Assembly: GCA_947588755.1 (NCBI GenBank)
Contig: CANPZB010000011.1
Span: 1 to 44,144, forward strand
Direction of reading: 5' to 3'
Origin: Candidatus Gastranaerophilales bacterium
GTDB lineage: Bacteria; Cyanobacteriota; Vampirovibrionia; Gastranaerophilales; Gastranaerophilaceae
DNA length: 44,144 bases
The stretch's first letter is position 1. Each line of letters starts with the position of its first letter. A program made the translations under genes and the position numbers. This document shows, piece after piece, positions 17,261 to 26,573 of this stretch. The notes under the pieces were generated by a model. It worked only from the letters and a program-made list of their open reading frames with translations, was not told the origin of the DNA and searched no databases.

Positions 17261-17980
17261 TTATTTTTGGAGTTTTGCAATTTTAATTTGGAAAATACCT
17301 TCCAAATCAACACCGTTTAAAATATTTTCAATTAAATCATTAGGGTTAACGGCTTTGGGATTTTCGCACTCGGGCAAAATACCCATAACTTTTGTGTTTG
17401 AATATTCTTCTATTAATCCCGGCATAAGTTTAATATTCAAATCCGAATTGTCAGAAGGATAATCGTTAATAATTACACCCCGCAGGTTTAATCCCGCAGC
17501 TTCGGCATAATTTATTGTCAAAATAATGTTATTTATTGACGAAATTTTGGGAGAAACAACAATTAAAAGCGGTATATTAAAATATTTGCTCAAATCTTCT
17601 TCCAAAAAATCCTTACCGTAAGGAATTGCCAGACCGTCAGAACCGCAAGTTATCAAACAGTCGTTCAAATCCGAAAGGTTCTGGTAATCTTTTAATATTA
17701 TTTCTTTGTCTATTACACTATTTTCCTTTGCTGCGGCAACAACCGGACTGCCTTTTGATTTCAACAGGTAAGAAAAATAAGTCTTTACGTTGGAATCAAT
17801 AAATTTTACATAAGACAAATCAACGGACTGAATAAATCCGTTTTTTTCGGCAACACCGCACTCAACAGGTTTATAAACTCCCGTAGAATATCCGAGACTT
17901 TGCATTGTAGCGGCAAGTCCCGCCGTAACATAATTTTTGCCCGAATTTCGCTCGGATGATGTAATAAACAGTTCCAACAT
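17261..17980 (-). CDS. bioD: Dethiobiotin synthetase-like P-loop protein
   Basis: The 239-residue protein is laid out like BioD, the ATP-dependent enzyme closing the ureido ring of dethiobiotin. It has an N-terminal P-loop region followed by [15 protein letters not shown], the PVECG substrate segment, the [10 protein letters not shown] loop, and [11 protein letters not shown] with LPECENP near the end. Oddly, the Walker A stretch reads SSERNSGKN where BioD usually has GTDTxVGKT: the first Gly and the final Thr are both replaced. No other biotin gene is nearby. It follows xerD by 18 bp with AGGA 7 nt before the ATG. It could be a diverged BioD or another AAA_26 enzyme. Confidence 0.75.
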   Translation of the reverse strand: MLELFITSSERNSGKNYVTAGLAATMQSLGYSTGVYKPVECGVAEKNGFIQSVDLSYVKFIDSNVKTYFSYLLKSKGSPVVAAAKENSVIDKEIILKDYQNLSDLNDCLITCGSDGLAIPYGKDFLEEDLSKYFNIPLLIVVSPKISSINNIILTINYAEAAGLNLRGVIINDYPSDNSDLNIKLMPGLIEEYSNTKVMGILPECENPKAVNPNDLIENILNGVDLEGIFQIKIAKLQK

Positions 17981-17998
17981 AATTAAATCCTAACACGC

Positions 17999-18865
17999 TC
18001 AACCGTTAATTGCAAAATAAACCTCTTTTAATCTTTTTTTGGAAATATGTGTGTACAATTGAGTCGTCGAAACATCACTATGTCCCAAAAGTTCTTGAAC
18101 CACTCTTAAATCCGCACCGTTTTCCAGTAAATGCGTAGCAAAACTATGTCTTAAAACGTGAGGCGAAATGGATTTATGAATTTTTTTGCCCTGTTCTCTG
18201 ATAAATGTGTATACGTCCTGACGGGTTAAATTCCTTCCTTTTTCATCTATAAGTAGATTTTTTGTGTCTATTCCGAGATTTTTCAAAGTATAATCCCGCT
18301 GCGGAAGGTATTTTCTTATTGCTTCAACCGCTTTTGTTCCGACAGGTATAATTCTTTCCTTGGAACCTTTACCGAAACATTGTAAATATTTTGCATTCAA
18401 ATCTATATTATTAATCTTTAGATTAACCAATTCCGAAACTCTTAAACCGCATCCGTATAAAAGTTCAACTATAACCGTTTGCACGTTATTCAAATCACGG
18501 TTAAGTATTTCGTTAATTTCCTGAACAGTCATTACTTTGGGAAGTTTTTGGGGCATTTTAGGAAGTTCAAGCGTTTGTGCGGGATTTTTTTCACAAATTT
18601 CGTTTGCACAAAGCCATTTAAAAAAACCCCTGAATGAAGCTATCTTTCTGTTTACGCTGGACGGCATATAATCGTTTTCCCGAAGATTTCTTATATAACC
18701 GTTAATATCACTTCTTTGTATCCCGTTCGGGCCGGATATATTTTTTTCGTCACAATAGTTAAGAAAATCATTCAAATCTCTCCTGTATGCTTCAAGAGTA
18801 TTATTTGATAAGCCTTTTTCTATTTCCAAAAAATCAAGATATTCCGATAAAAACTGCATACTCAT
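17999..18865 (-). CDS. xerD: Xer-type tyrosine recombinase
   Basis: The 288-residue protein has the SAM-like N-terminal core-binding domain (1-95) and the catalytic domain with all active residues: Arg142 (GCGLRVSELVNL), Lys166 (FGKGSKERIIP), His236 and Arg239 (HVLRHSFATHL), His262 (LLGHSDVSTTQ) and nucleophile Tyr271. Length and motifs fit housekeeping XerC/XerD, which resolve chromosome dimers at dif, rather than a phage or integron integrase. TATAAT at 18874-18879 lies 8 nt before the ATG without a Shine-Dalgarno, so the leader is almost absent. It is first in a pair with the bioD-like gene. C versus D cannot be settled. Confidence 0.9.
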   Translation of the reverse strand: MSMQFLSEYLDFLEIEKGLSNNTLEAYRRDLNDFLNYCDEKNISGPNGIQRSDINGYIRNLRENDYMPSSVNRKIASFRGFFKWLCANEICEKNPAQTLELPKMPQKLPKVMTVQEINEILNRDLNNVQTVIVELLYGCGLRVSELVNLKINNIDLNAKYLQCFGKGSKERIIPVGTKAVEAIRKYLPQRDYTLKNLGIDTKNLLIDEKGRNLTRQDVYTFIREQGKKIHKSISPHVLRHSFATHLLENGADLRVVQELLGHSDVSTTQLYTHISKKRLKEVYFAING

Positions 18866-18973
18866 AATCTTTTATTATAATACATATTAAGTTTAATGAA
18901 AATCTTTCATTTGTATGATATATTATGAACAAAACTAATTTAAAATCGTTTAAAACATAAAAAGGAGAAAAAA

Positions 18974-19459
18974 ATGAAAAAATTTTTGTCATTAATGATA
19001 ATTTCGACAATGTTTGTTTTTGGTTCTTTGAAGGCATTCGCTGATGATTCGCAGGAAGCATTGCAATTTTTTAACAGCTATGTAACAGCTGCAAATACAT
19101 ACAGCCAAAGTTTGCCCGGATTTTATTCACCGTCGGCAAAAATAATAAGACAGGTTGTAAAACCCAACGGTGAACTGGTAAATGTTTATACAAACACTTC
19201 AACATACATTAAACAAATGAAGTTAAGTCAAACTGTTGCCAAAACAAGACATTACACAAATTCTTATTCCAATGTAACGGTTACGCCCGTCGCAAACGGC
19301 GGTTATAAAGTAAGTTCTTTGCGTCAACCCAAAGGCGAAACTTATAAATTAAAAACTTACATGATAGTAAAAAAACAACCAAACGGAAAATGGCTTATAA
19401 CGGAAGAATTAATGCAAACAAAAGAACAAATTTTTCTTAAATACGCCAACAAAAAATAA
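18974..19459 (+). CDS. Secreted protein with NTF2-like features
   Basis: The 161-residue protein starts with a clear signal peptide (KKFLSLMIISTMFVFGSLKA, cleavage near AFA-DD, about residue 23). The mature part begins with a helix containing aromatic residues (ALQFFNSYVTAANTYSQSLPGFYS) and continues with alternating strands (YKVSSLRQPKGETYKLKTYM, then KQPNGKWLITEE). That order resembles periplasmic NTF2-like or DUF4440-like folds, but I do not recognise a precise family. AAAGGAG lies 7 nt before the ATG. It precedes aroC by 31 bp on the same strand, though no functional link is apparent. Confidence 0.8.
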   Translation: MKKFLSLMIISTMFVFGSLKAFADDSQEALQFFNSYVTAANTYSQSLPGFYSPSAKIIRQVVKPNGELVNVYTNTSTYIKQMKLSQTVAKTRHYTNSYSNVTVTPVANGGYKVSSLRQPKGETYKLKTYMIVKKQPNGKWLITEELMQTKEQIFLKYANKK

Positions 19460-19490
19460 TTACGTATTTTTTTAACAACAGGACAAAAAA

Positions 19491-20552
19491 TTGGATAAAT
19501 TCAGATTTTTAACAGCAGGAGAAAGTCACGGAAAATGTCTTACGGCAATAATTGACGGTATACCGTCGGGATTTGACATAGACCTTGATTTTATTAATTC
19601 CGAATTAAAACGGCGTCAGCAAGGTTACGGACGCGGCGAAAGAATGAATATTGAATGCGACACCGCAGAAATTACGTCAGGTGTCAGATTTGGAAAAACT
19701 TTAGGTTCACCTGTCACTCTCGTAATACAAAATAAAGATTACGAAAAATGGCAAAAAATCATGAGTATTTATCCTGAAGATTTTACGGAAGAAAAATCTT
19801 TTACACAATGCCGTCCTGGACATGCGGATTATGCGGGAAGCATAAAATATAAAAGAAAAGACTTAAGAGATATTCTTGAACGCTCCAGTGCAAGAAAAAC
19901 CGCAATAGAAACGGCTGTGGGTGCCGTTGCAAAACAAATTCTTTTGCAGTTCGGGATAAAATGTCATTCAAATATACTTCAAATCGGAAATTCTCAAGAT
20001 AAAACGGAATTTCCTTCCTTGATAGACGATGCCAAAAATAACGGTGACACTTTAGGCGGAAAATTTGAAATTATATATGAAAATCTGCCAGTCGGACTCG
20101 GTTCTTACGTACAATGGGACAGGGGGCTTGACGGACTTATTGCACAGGCGGTAATGAGTATTCCCGCAGTAAAATCCGTGAATATTGGGGCGGAAAATGC
20201 TTGCGGCTTTAAAGGCAGTGAATATCATGATGAAATTTTTCCGCAGAACGATAAAATTATTCGCAAAACAAATAATGCGGGAGGAATTGAAGGCGGCATG
20301 ACCAACGGAGAAAACCTTGTTGTTATTGCCGTTATGAAACCTATTCCCACATTAAAAAAACCGTTAAATACAGTGGATTTAAAAGACATGTCGTCAAAAC
20401 AGGCACATTTTGAACGCTCGGATACATGTGCTGTTGAAGCTTGCAGTGTTGTCGCAGAAGCAAGAATAGCTTGCGTTCTCGCTGATGAAATTCTTAAAAA
20501 GTTCGGCTCTGACAGTTTTGAGGAAATTAAACATAATTATCATAAAATTTAG
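19491..20552 (+). CDS. aroC: Chorismate synthase
   Basis: AroC uses reduced FMN to remove phosphate from EPSP, forming chorismate, the last step of the shikimate pathway. The 353-residue protein opens with FRFLTAGESHGKCLTAIIDG and carries RRQQGYGRGERM, RPGHADYAG and RSSARKTAIE, then GGIEGGMTNGE near residue 265. These are the chorismate synthase signatures. The start is TTG, supported by AGGA 7 nt upstream and by alignment of the N-terminus with the family. It leads the aroC-aroK-aroB cluster, 63 bp before aroK. Confidence 0.97.
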   Translation: MDKFRFLTAGESHGKCLTAIIDGIPSGFDIDLDFINSELKRRQQGYGRGERMNIECDTAEITSGVRFGKTLGSPVTLVIQNKDYEKWQKIMSIYPEDFTEEKSFTQCRPGHADYAGSIKYKRKDLRDILERSSARKTAIETAVGAVAKQILLQFGIKCHSNILQIGNSQDKTEFPSLIDDAKNNGDTLGGKFEIIYENLPVGLGSYVQWDRGLDGLIAQAVMSIPAVKSVNIGAENACGFKGSEYHDEIFPQNDKIIRKTNNAGGIEGGMTNGENLVVIAVMKPIPTLKKPLNTVDLKDMSSKQAHFERSDTCAVEACSVVAEARIACVLADEILKKFGSDSFEEIKHNYHKI

Positions 20553-20615
20553 AAATAATTATTCTAAATTCTTGATTTAATCCTAAAGATTTTTTGTTTA
20601 TTGTAAAATTTATTT

Positions 20616-21131
20616 ATGAAAAACAACATCAACATTTTTTTAACGGGAATGATGGGTTCGGGCAAAACAACCGTCGGAAAAGAGTTAAAAAAATTTCTGC
20701 CTGATTTTGATTTTACTGATGTAGATGAAGCTATTGAACTTGATACGGGCGAAAAAATTACACAAATTTTTTCAAAATACGGAGAAAGTTATTTCAGAAA
20801 ACTTGAGCAGGAAAAAATAACGGAAATTTTAAAAAAAACAAAACAAATAATTGCCGGAGGCGGAGGATGTTTTGAAAATGAGTTAAACAGAGATATTATT
20901 TTGAAAAACTCCTTTGTAATATATCTGAAAACAGAACCCGAAACTATATATAATCGTATAAAAAACGAAATTCACAGACCGCTGCTGCAGGGTAATTTTG
21001 ATGTTAACGAAATTGAAAAAATAATTAAAAAACGTGAAACAAATTACGAAAAAGCACATTATATAATTGACACGACAGCGGAAACTCCATATAATGTCGT
21101 TAAAAAAATTCTCGGAGTTTTAAATGATTAG
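20616..21131 (+). CDS. aroK: Shikimate kinase
   Basis: AroK phosphorylates shikimate with ATP. The 171-residue P-loop protein has Walker A GMMGSGKTTVG (residues 11-21), the shikimate-binding FTDVDEAIE with the DxD pair, the GESYFRKLE motif and the GGGG loop (IIAGGGGCF), then the lid arginine in HRPLL. Length is typical. A TAAAAT box (20604-20609) is exactly 6 nt before the ATG and no Shine-Dalgarno is visible, so it may be transcribed leaderless as well as from aroC. It overlaps aroB by 8 nt. Confidence 0.96.
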   Translation: MKNNINIFLTGMMGSGKTTVGKELKKFLPDFDFTDVDEAIELDTGEKITQIFSKYGESYFRKLEQEKITEILKKTKQIIAGGGGCFENELNRDIILKNSFVIYLKTEPETIYNRIKNEIHRPLLQGNFDVNEIEKIIKKRETNYEKAHYIIDTTAETPYNVVKKILGVLND

Positions 21132-22200
21132 TCTTGATGTAAACATTAAAGAATTAAAAAAAACGTATCCCGTAATCATTGAGTGGGATGAAATCCGATT
21201 AACACGCCAAAAAATTAACAATTATCTTAACGGCGGGAAATTTCTCGTCGTAATTTCGCAGAAAATTGATAAACTTTACGGAAAAGAATTAGGTTTTACA
21301 AAAGAAGAAAAATTTGTATTAAAAGACGGCGAACACGAAAAAAACTTTGAAAATTACCGTAAAATTTTAAATTTTGCACAAAAATTAAAACTTACCCGAA
21401 AAGATGCAATTGTGGCGATTGGCGGGGGTGTTGTCGGTGATATAGCGGGATTTGCGGCATCAACTTATATGAGAGGAATTGATTTTATAAATATTCCGAC
21501 AACTCTGCTTGCCTGTGTTGACAGTTCGGTCGGCGGAAAAACGGCTATTGACACGAGTTTAGGCAAAAACATTATCGGCTCGTTTTATCAGCCCAAAGCT
21601 GTTTTGATTAATACCAACTTTCTTAAATCTCTTAATGACAGGGATTTTAAGACGGGTTTGGGTGAAGTAATTAAATATGCGTTTATTGAAAAAAACTGTA
21701 AGGCGGAAGAAGATTTTAATCTGTCTAACTTTTTAAGCAGCAACATTCAAAAAATATTTGAAAAAGACAATTTAACCATGAGTAATCTTATTCAAATATG
21801 TGTTAAACTTAAAATTTCCGTAGTGGAAAAAGACGAAAAAGAAGCCGGTTTAAGAAAAATTCTTAATTTCGGTCATACATACGGACATGCGATAGAAAAA
21901 ATTACACGTTATAAAAAATATACCCACGGAGAAGCGGTTATTGAAGGTATTAAATTTGCGTTTAAGCTTGCAATGAAAAAAAATATTATTGATAAAAACT
22001 ATAAATTTTTTGCCGATGATTTTATAAAAAATTTCCGATTTAATGAAATTTCTGCGTTTAATATGAAAAAAATGTCAGAAATTATGTTAACGGATAAAAA
22101 ATCTAACGGCAAAACAATAACTTTCATTTTGCCGATAAATTATTTTTCTGTCGAAGAATTTGAAATTTCACCCGAATATTTGCTTTCCGTAACCGAATAA
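21124..22200 (+). CDS. aroB: 3-dehydroquinate synthase
   Basis: AroB converts DAHP to 3-dehydroquinate with NAD+ and a divalent metal. In its 358 residues are the NAD-binding GGGVVGDIAGFAASTYMRG (near residue 100), PTTLLACVDSSVGGKTAID, the KYAFIEK segment and the metal ligands in NFGHTYGHAIEK and YTHGEAV. The ATG overlaps the aroK stop, implying translational coupling. Together with aroC and aroK it supplies three of the seven shikimate steps; the others are outside the window. Confidence 0.97.
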   Translation: MISLDVNIKELKKTYPVIIEWDEIRLTRQKINNYLNGGKFLVVISQKIDKLYGKELGFTKEEKFVLKDGEHEKNFENYRKILNFAQKLKLTRKDAIVAIGGGVVGDIAGFAASTYMRGIDFINIPTTLLACVDSSVGGKTAIDTSLGKNIIGSFYQPKAVLINTNFLKSLNDRDFKTGLGEVIKYAFIEKNCKAEEDFNLSNFLSSNIQKIFEKDNLTMSNLIQICVKLKISVVEKDEKEAGLRKILNFGHTYGHAIEKITRYKKYTHGEAVIEGIKFAFKLAMKKNIIDKNYKFFADDFIKNFRFNEISAFNMKKMSEIMLTDKKSNGKTITFILPINYFSVEEFEISPEYLLSVTE

Positions 22201-22223
22201 ATTTCCCGTGGGCTTTTTAATGG

Positions 22224-22640
22224 TTATTTTTTCTTTTTGAAAACATTGACTATCTTTGTCCAAATATTCTTAAAAAATTCAATGACTTTATCACATTTTG
22301 AAGATAAATATTTTTTTAAATTTGATGTTTTTGCTTTTTTAAAAACATTAGCTATCTTATTTCTGCACAAAACTATACCCGCTATGGCAATAGCCGCAAA
22401 GAGAATTTTTTTCCAGGCGGGGTTTTTAACATAATTTTTATCGTTTGACGGGGTAAATTTATCCGTTTGCGGTTGTGATTTATTCATCACGGGCATATCC
22501 GCAATAGGTTGAACCGGAGTCGTAATCGAGGGACTGCCCGTATATCTTGGCGGTTGACCGAGAACAAAGGCGGGTGCATCGTAATTTAAAACACCTTCTT
22601 TGGCAAGCATATCCAAACTATTTACCCAGTTTAAAGACAT
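22224..22640 (-). CDS. Small single-span membrane protein of unknown function
   Basis: The 138-residue protein has a Pro/Gln/Thr-rich N-terminal half (to about residue 70), one hydrophobic helix (ILFAAIAIAGIVL, about 79-91), and a strongly basic C-terminus with repeated Lys-rich motifs ending VNVFKKKK. No signal peptide is present at the true N-terminus. The basic tail would be cytoplasmic by the positive-inside rule. AAGGT lies about 7 nt before the ATG. No family is recognised. It is convergent with aroB. Confidence 0.7.
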   Translation of the reverse strand: MSLNWVNSLDMLAKEGVLNYDAPAFVLGQPPRYTGSPSITTPVQPIADMPVMNKSQPQTDKFTPSNDKNYVKNPAWKKILFAAIAIAGIVLCRNKIANVFKKAKTSNLKKYLSSKCDKVIEFFKNIWTKIVNVFKKKK

Positions 22641-22715
22641 ATTTCTACCTTGTAAAACTACCTTATATAGTTATAAAATAATTTTTTTCTCATTAATTGC
22701 TTTTTTGAGGTTTAT

Positions 22716-24386
22716 TTGTTAAATTTTATTAATATGAAAAAGTTTTTAAAAGAAAATCTTTGTTTAATTATTCTTTTACTTTTAAGTATCACATTAATAA
22801 CTTTATTTTTAGGTCATTACAAAAACATAATTTTAGATGTCGGCAGGGAAGTTTATTATCCGCAAAGAATACTTGAAGGAAAAGTATTATATAAAGATTT
22901 ATTTGTAATATACGGGCCTTTTGCCTACTTATTTAATGCTTTTTTATATAAAATTTTCGGAATAAAACTGAGTACGTTATATTTTTCGGGAATATGTACG
23001 AGTCTATTGCTGGTAACAGGATTTTATCTGGTTGCAAAAAAATTTTTATCGGAATTTTTGAGTATTTCCGTAGGTATTTTTGCTGCGGTAATTGGAATTT
23101 CGGGTGTTTCGTTGTTTAATTATACTTTTCCGTATTCATGGGACATACTTTACGGAATGACCGCTTTTACTTATTCCGTGTTATTTTTGTTAAAATTTTT
23201 GAAAGAACAAAAAAATTCATTTCTTTATTTGAGTGCATTACTCTGCGGAACGGCTTTTATTTGTAAGTATGAATTTCTTTTATACTCATTATTGTTTATG
23301 GGATATTCGGTTTATTTATCTTTCAAAGCCCCAAAAACGGGAATAAAAGCAGTTTGTTCTTTTTTATCAATTCCTGCTATTGCATTCGGATTTTTATTCT
23401 TACAGGGATTAAGATTTGAGCATCTTGTCAATAGTATAAAAATTGTTGATTTAATGAGTAAATCACAAACTTTAAAATACTTTTACGGCTCGATTGGTTT
23501 TTATTTTCATCCCAAAATTTTAATTTTGCTTTGTGTATTTTTTTTAAAAAGTTTTATTTGTCTGTCTATGATTATATCGGGGTTTTTTGTAAAAGAAAAA
23601 AGACCTTTTGCGGGTACAGCTTTGATATTTGTTTCCTTACCGGTGATAATTTTTTTACTTTCCAAGGATGTTGTTTTTGTTCTGAGTTTTGTTCCGCTTC
23701 TTCTTTTTATTTTATGCTTAGTTTTTTATAAAAGCCTTATTAAAAACAAATATTTGACTGTTATTGTTCTTTGTTCCCTTTTAGTCAGTTTAAAGACTTT
23801 TTGGGGAATGACTATTGGCGTTTATTCAACATTTTATGCGGCATTCGTTTTAATTGGTCTTTGGGCTTTTTTATTCAAGTTCATTGATAAAAAATACATG
23901 CCTGCGGCAGGAATTTATATGTTATGTATATCCGTGTTATTACTTTTGTTCAATTTTAAGAATTATGAATATTTAACCGAAAAAATTGAAACTCAAAGAG
24001 GAAAAATTTATACGTACACAGATACCGCAAAATCTTCTAATGAACTTATTTCTTATATAAATTCTCAAACAAAAAATACCGATAAAATTGTCATTTTGCC
24101 TGAAGGAATGATTATAAATTTTCTTACAAACAGAAAAAGTGATGATTGGTATAACTCATTTTTACCGTTGTATTTTGAAACATTCGGGGAAGAAAAAATT
24201 ATTGAGCATTTTAAAAACAACAAACCGGAATATTTTGTTTTAAACAATACGACAATGGTTGACTATGGTTTTAACAACATTTGTAATGATTACGGGTTCG
24301 GACTATGTTCGTTTATTGCAGAAAACTACACTCATGTAAAAACTTTTGATAACGGTTTCAGATATCTGGTATATAAACGAAAATAA
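22716..24386 (+). CDS. Polytopic membrane glycosyltransferase (ArnT/PMT, GT39-like)
   Basis: The 556-residue protein has a dozen or so hydrophobic segments and ends in a soluble C-terminal domain. After the first segment comes DVGREVYYPQRILEGKVLYK and then LFVIYGPFAYLFNAF. An acidic residue in this first outer loop and the YxDLxxxYGP pattern are typical of GT-C enzymes of the ArnT/PMT group. These transfer a sugar from a polyprenyl-phosphate donor on the outer face of the inner membrane. Acceptor and sugar are unknown. I kept TTG 22716 because GAGG lies 5 nt before it; ATG 22734 is the alternative. Confidence 0.8.
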   Translation: MLNFINMKKFLKENLCLIILLLLSITLITLFLGHYKNIILDVGREVYYPQRILEGKVLYKDLFVIYGPFAYLFNAFLYKIFGIKLSTLYFSGICTSLLLVTGFYLVAKKFLSEFLSISVGIFAAVIGISGVSLFNYTFPYSWDILYGMTAFTYSVLFLLKFLKEQKNSFLYLSALLCGTAFICKYEFLLYSLLFMGYSVYLSFKAPKTGIKAVCSFLSIPAIAFGFLFLQGLRFEHLVNSIKIVDLMSKSQTLKYFYGSIGFYFHPKILILLCVFFLKSFICLSMIISGFFVKEKRPFAGTALIFVSLPVIIFLLSKDVVFVLSFVPLLLFILCLVFYKSLIKNKYLTVIVLCSLLVSLKTFWGMTIGVYSTFYAAFVLIGLWAFLFKFIDKKYMPAAGIYMLCISVLLLLFNFKNYEYLTEKIETQRGKIYTYTDTAKSSNELISYINSQTKNTDKIVILPEGMIINFLTNRKSDDWYNSFLPLYFETFGEEKIIEHFKNNKPEYFVLNNTTMVDYGFNNICNDYGFGLCSFIAENYTHVKTFDNGFRYLVYKRK

Positions 24387-24427
24387 TTATTTTTGTGTTA
24401 AAATAAAACCTGTCAAAAGAGGTAGAA

Positions 24428-26014
24428 ATGGAAAAATATTATTTAACAACAGCAATAGATTACGTAAACGGAGCTCCCCACATAGGACACGCTTACGAAA
24501 AAATATTAACCGATATAATAGCAAGACATTATTCACAAAGATGTGATGACGTATATTTCTTGACAGGAACCGATGAACACGGTATAAAAATTCAAAAAAC
24601 CGCCGCTGAAAGAGGGATAACCCCGAAAGAACTTTGCGACGAAAATTCACGTAAGTTTATCGATGCCTGGAAAGCTCTTGATATTGATTACAACCGTTTT
24701 ATAAGAACAACAGATGACGACCATGTTAATACCGTTCAAAAAATCTTCAAAAAAATGGTTGAAAAGGGAGATATATATAAAAATTCTTATCAGGGGCTTT
24801 ATTGTGCGGGCTGTGAAAGTTTTTTAAGTGAAAAAGATTTGACCGAGGACGGTTTATGCCCTCACCATTTGAAAAAACCCGAATTGGTTAGCGAAGAAAA
24901 TTATTTTTTCAGACTGACAAAATACAAAGATGCTATAATTAAGCACATTAAAGAAAATCCTGATTTTATAGTTCCTTCATTCAGAGCAAACGAAGTTTTA
25001 AATCAACTGGAAGACATTCAGGATATATCGGTTTCCCGTTCAAAATCAAATGTACAGTGGGGAATTGATGTTCTTGACGACAAAGAACAATCAATATATG
25101 TTTGGATTGATGCTCTTTCAAACTATATTACCGCAATTGGTTACGACACGGAAAACCCTTCCGAAAAGTTCAAAAAACTTTGGCCTGCTGATGTACAGGT
25201 AATCGGAAAAGATATATTAAAATTTCACAGTATTTACTGGCCCGCAATACTTTTGTCACTTGACTTACCGCTGCCTAAACATATTTTTGCCCACGGCTGG
25301 ATTACAATAGATGAGTCAAAAATGTCTAAATCCATAGGCAATGTAATTGCTCCGGTTGATGTTTTGAAAAATTTCAACATGGAAAACGCTGACGCATTCA
25401 GATTTTATATGGCGGCATCAGCTCCTTGCGGAAAAGACGGAAATTATTCGGATGATGATTTTAAAGAAAAAGTTAATGCACATTTGGCTAACAGTATGGG
25501 AAATCTTTTAAACAGAACTCTGTCCATGCTTGTTAAATACTTTGACGGTGAAATAAAAGAAGATTTCAAAGTATCAGCATCAAACGAACTTGTAGAAGGC
25601 TCCATGAGTCTTTTAAAAACAGCCGTCGGAAAAATTAATATCGTCAAAAATAATTTTGATAACTTTGAAATAGCGGAAGCCGCACAGGAAATAATTGATT
25701 TAACGGATATAACAAACAAATACGTAACCGATAATGCTCCGTGGACTCTTGCAAAAGAAAATAAAATGACGGAATGCGGACAGGTATTAACCACTGTTTT
25801 GGACGTTATGTGCATAATCAGTTCTCTTATTTATCCTTTCTGTCCGAATATTGCAAAGGATATGGCAAATCAACTTTCATTTGACCACAAAACAAAACTT
25901 GATAATCTAACCTTTGACAACATAAAGACAGGGAAAATAATTGAGAAAAATGATATTCATCCCGTATTTTTGAGATTAGACAGTGAGTTTGCGGACAAGT
26001 CCGCCAAAAAGTAG
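24428..26014 (+). CDS. metG: Methionyl-tRNA synthetase
   Basis: MetG charges tRNA-Met. The 528-residue class Ia enzyme has the HIGH motif in APHIGHAYEKI (about residues 17-27), the GTDEHG motif and the KMSKS loop (DESKMSKSIGN, near residue 300). The zinc-knuckle region has only one CxxC pair (YCAGCESF) with CPHH following. It lacks the C-terminal EMAPII/OB-fold tRNA-binding extension found in longer MetG proteins, so it is the short form. AGAGGT lies 6 nt before the ATG. It stands alone between a glycosyltransferase and a convergent unknown gene. Confidence 0.97.
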   Translation: MEKYYLTTAIDYVNGAPHIGHAYEKILTDIIARHYSQRCDDVYFLTGTDEHGIKIQKTAAERGITPKELCDENSRKFIDAWKALDIDYNRFIRTTDDDHVNTVQKIFKKMVEKGDIYKNSYQGLYCAGCESFLSEKDLTEDGLCPHHLKKPELVSEENYFFRLTKYKDAIIKHIKENPDFIVPSFRANEVLNQLEDIQDISVSRSKSNVQWGIDVLDDKEQSIYVWIDALSNYITAIGYDTENPSEKFKKLWPADVQVIGKDILKFHSIYWPAILLSLDLPLPKHIFAHGWITIDESKMSKSIGNVIAPVDVLKNFNMENADAFRFYMAASAPCGKDGNYSDDDFKEKVNAHLANSMGNLLNRTLSMLVKYFDGEIKEDFKVSASNELVEGSMSLLKTAVGKINIVKNNFDNFEIAEAAQEIIDLTDITNKYVTDNAPWTLAKENKMTECGQVLTTVLDVMCIISSLIYPFCPNIAKDMANQLSFDHKTKLDNLTFDNIKTGKIIEKNDIHPVFLRLDSEFADKSAKK

Positions 26015-26016
26015 TT

Positions 26017-26364
26017 TTATATTGAATTGCACACAATTTCGGCTAATTCATTAAACATATTATTCAGCGGTTGTGTAATATCCGAGATTGTTTGCCGTTG
26101 AATGATTTCCATATTTTTGTCCAAGTTTTCAATAGGCAATGACTTTTGGGGTTTGTAAACCAAATTAAAAAGTTCTGTCGAATAACCTTTCATTTCATTT
26201 AAAATAATAAGATTTTTGTTATCTATGCTGAACAATTCTTCACTGTTCAAAGAAAAATATTCTTCCGGGGTTGTTTCAATTGCATCAAGATTTAATTCTT
26301 CCAGCAGGGCATTGTTTAACTTTTCAATGTCAGTCGGTGTTTCCGTAATTTTTTTTGTGTACAT
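26017..26364 (-). CDS. Small acidic protein of unknown function
   Basis: The 115-residue acidic protein is mostly helical by composition (EKLNNALLEELNLDAIETTP, and a C-terminal helix NNMFNELAEIVCNSI). It has no signal peptide or membrane segment and no family I recognise. AGGA lies 8 nt before the ATG. A minus-strand promoter at 26525-26553 is followed by a terminator-like hairpin and then, about 100 nt later, this gene. It may therefore be controlled by attenuation. Confidence 0.65.
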   Translation of the reverse strand: MYTKKITETPTDIEKLNNALLEELNLDAIETTPEEYFSLNSEELFSIDNKNLIILNEMKGYSTELFNLVYKPQKSLPIENLDKNMEIIQRQTISDITQPLNNMFNELAEIVCNSI

Positions 26365-26462
26365 ATAAAATCCTCACTTTTTTATTACAGGATTTATATC
26401 GGATTTTTTCTTTCCAAAATTCAATTTTTTACATGACTTTTTACATAATGTTACAAATCTTT

Positions 26463-26553
26463 TTTAACAAAAAGAAAGTCTCGTCGAAAGACAAGACTTA
26501 TAAATATACATTTACCCCACATATTTTATAACACAAAAATTTTAGTTTGTCAA
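26463..26553 (-). ncRNA. Promoter followed at once by a terminator: short RNA or attenuator
   Basis: On the minus strand TTGACA (26548-26553), a 17-bp spacer and TATAAA (26525-26530) form a near-consensus promoter with a start expected near 26518. Only about 20 nt later comes a hairpin, AAGTCT-T-GTC pairing with GAC-G-AGACTT around a 4-nt loop (26476-26499), then TCTTTTTGTT. The product would be a transcript of about 55 nt. It either ends as a tiny RNA beside the candidate origin or reads through into the gene at 26017-26364. No known RNA family is recognised. Confidence 0.45.
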
Positions 26554-26573
26554 GTGTTTTAATTTTTTTATTT

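Noticed and set aside
17209-17313. 35-residue N-terminal extension of LepA
   Set aside because: Overlaps the end of the bioD-like gene and the lepA promoter; the family starts at the [10 protein letters not shown] segment.
17999-18865. Phage or island integrase
   Set aside because: 288 residues with XerD-type LLGHSDVSTTQLYTH motif and no tRNA, att-like repeat or phage genes nearby.
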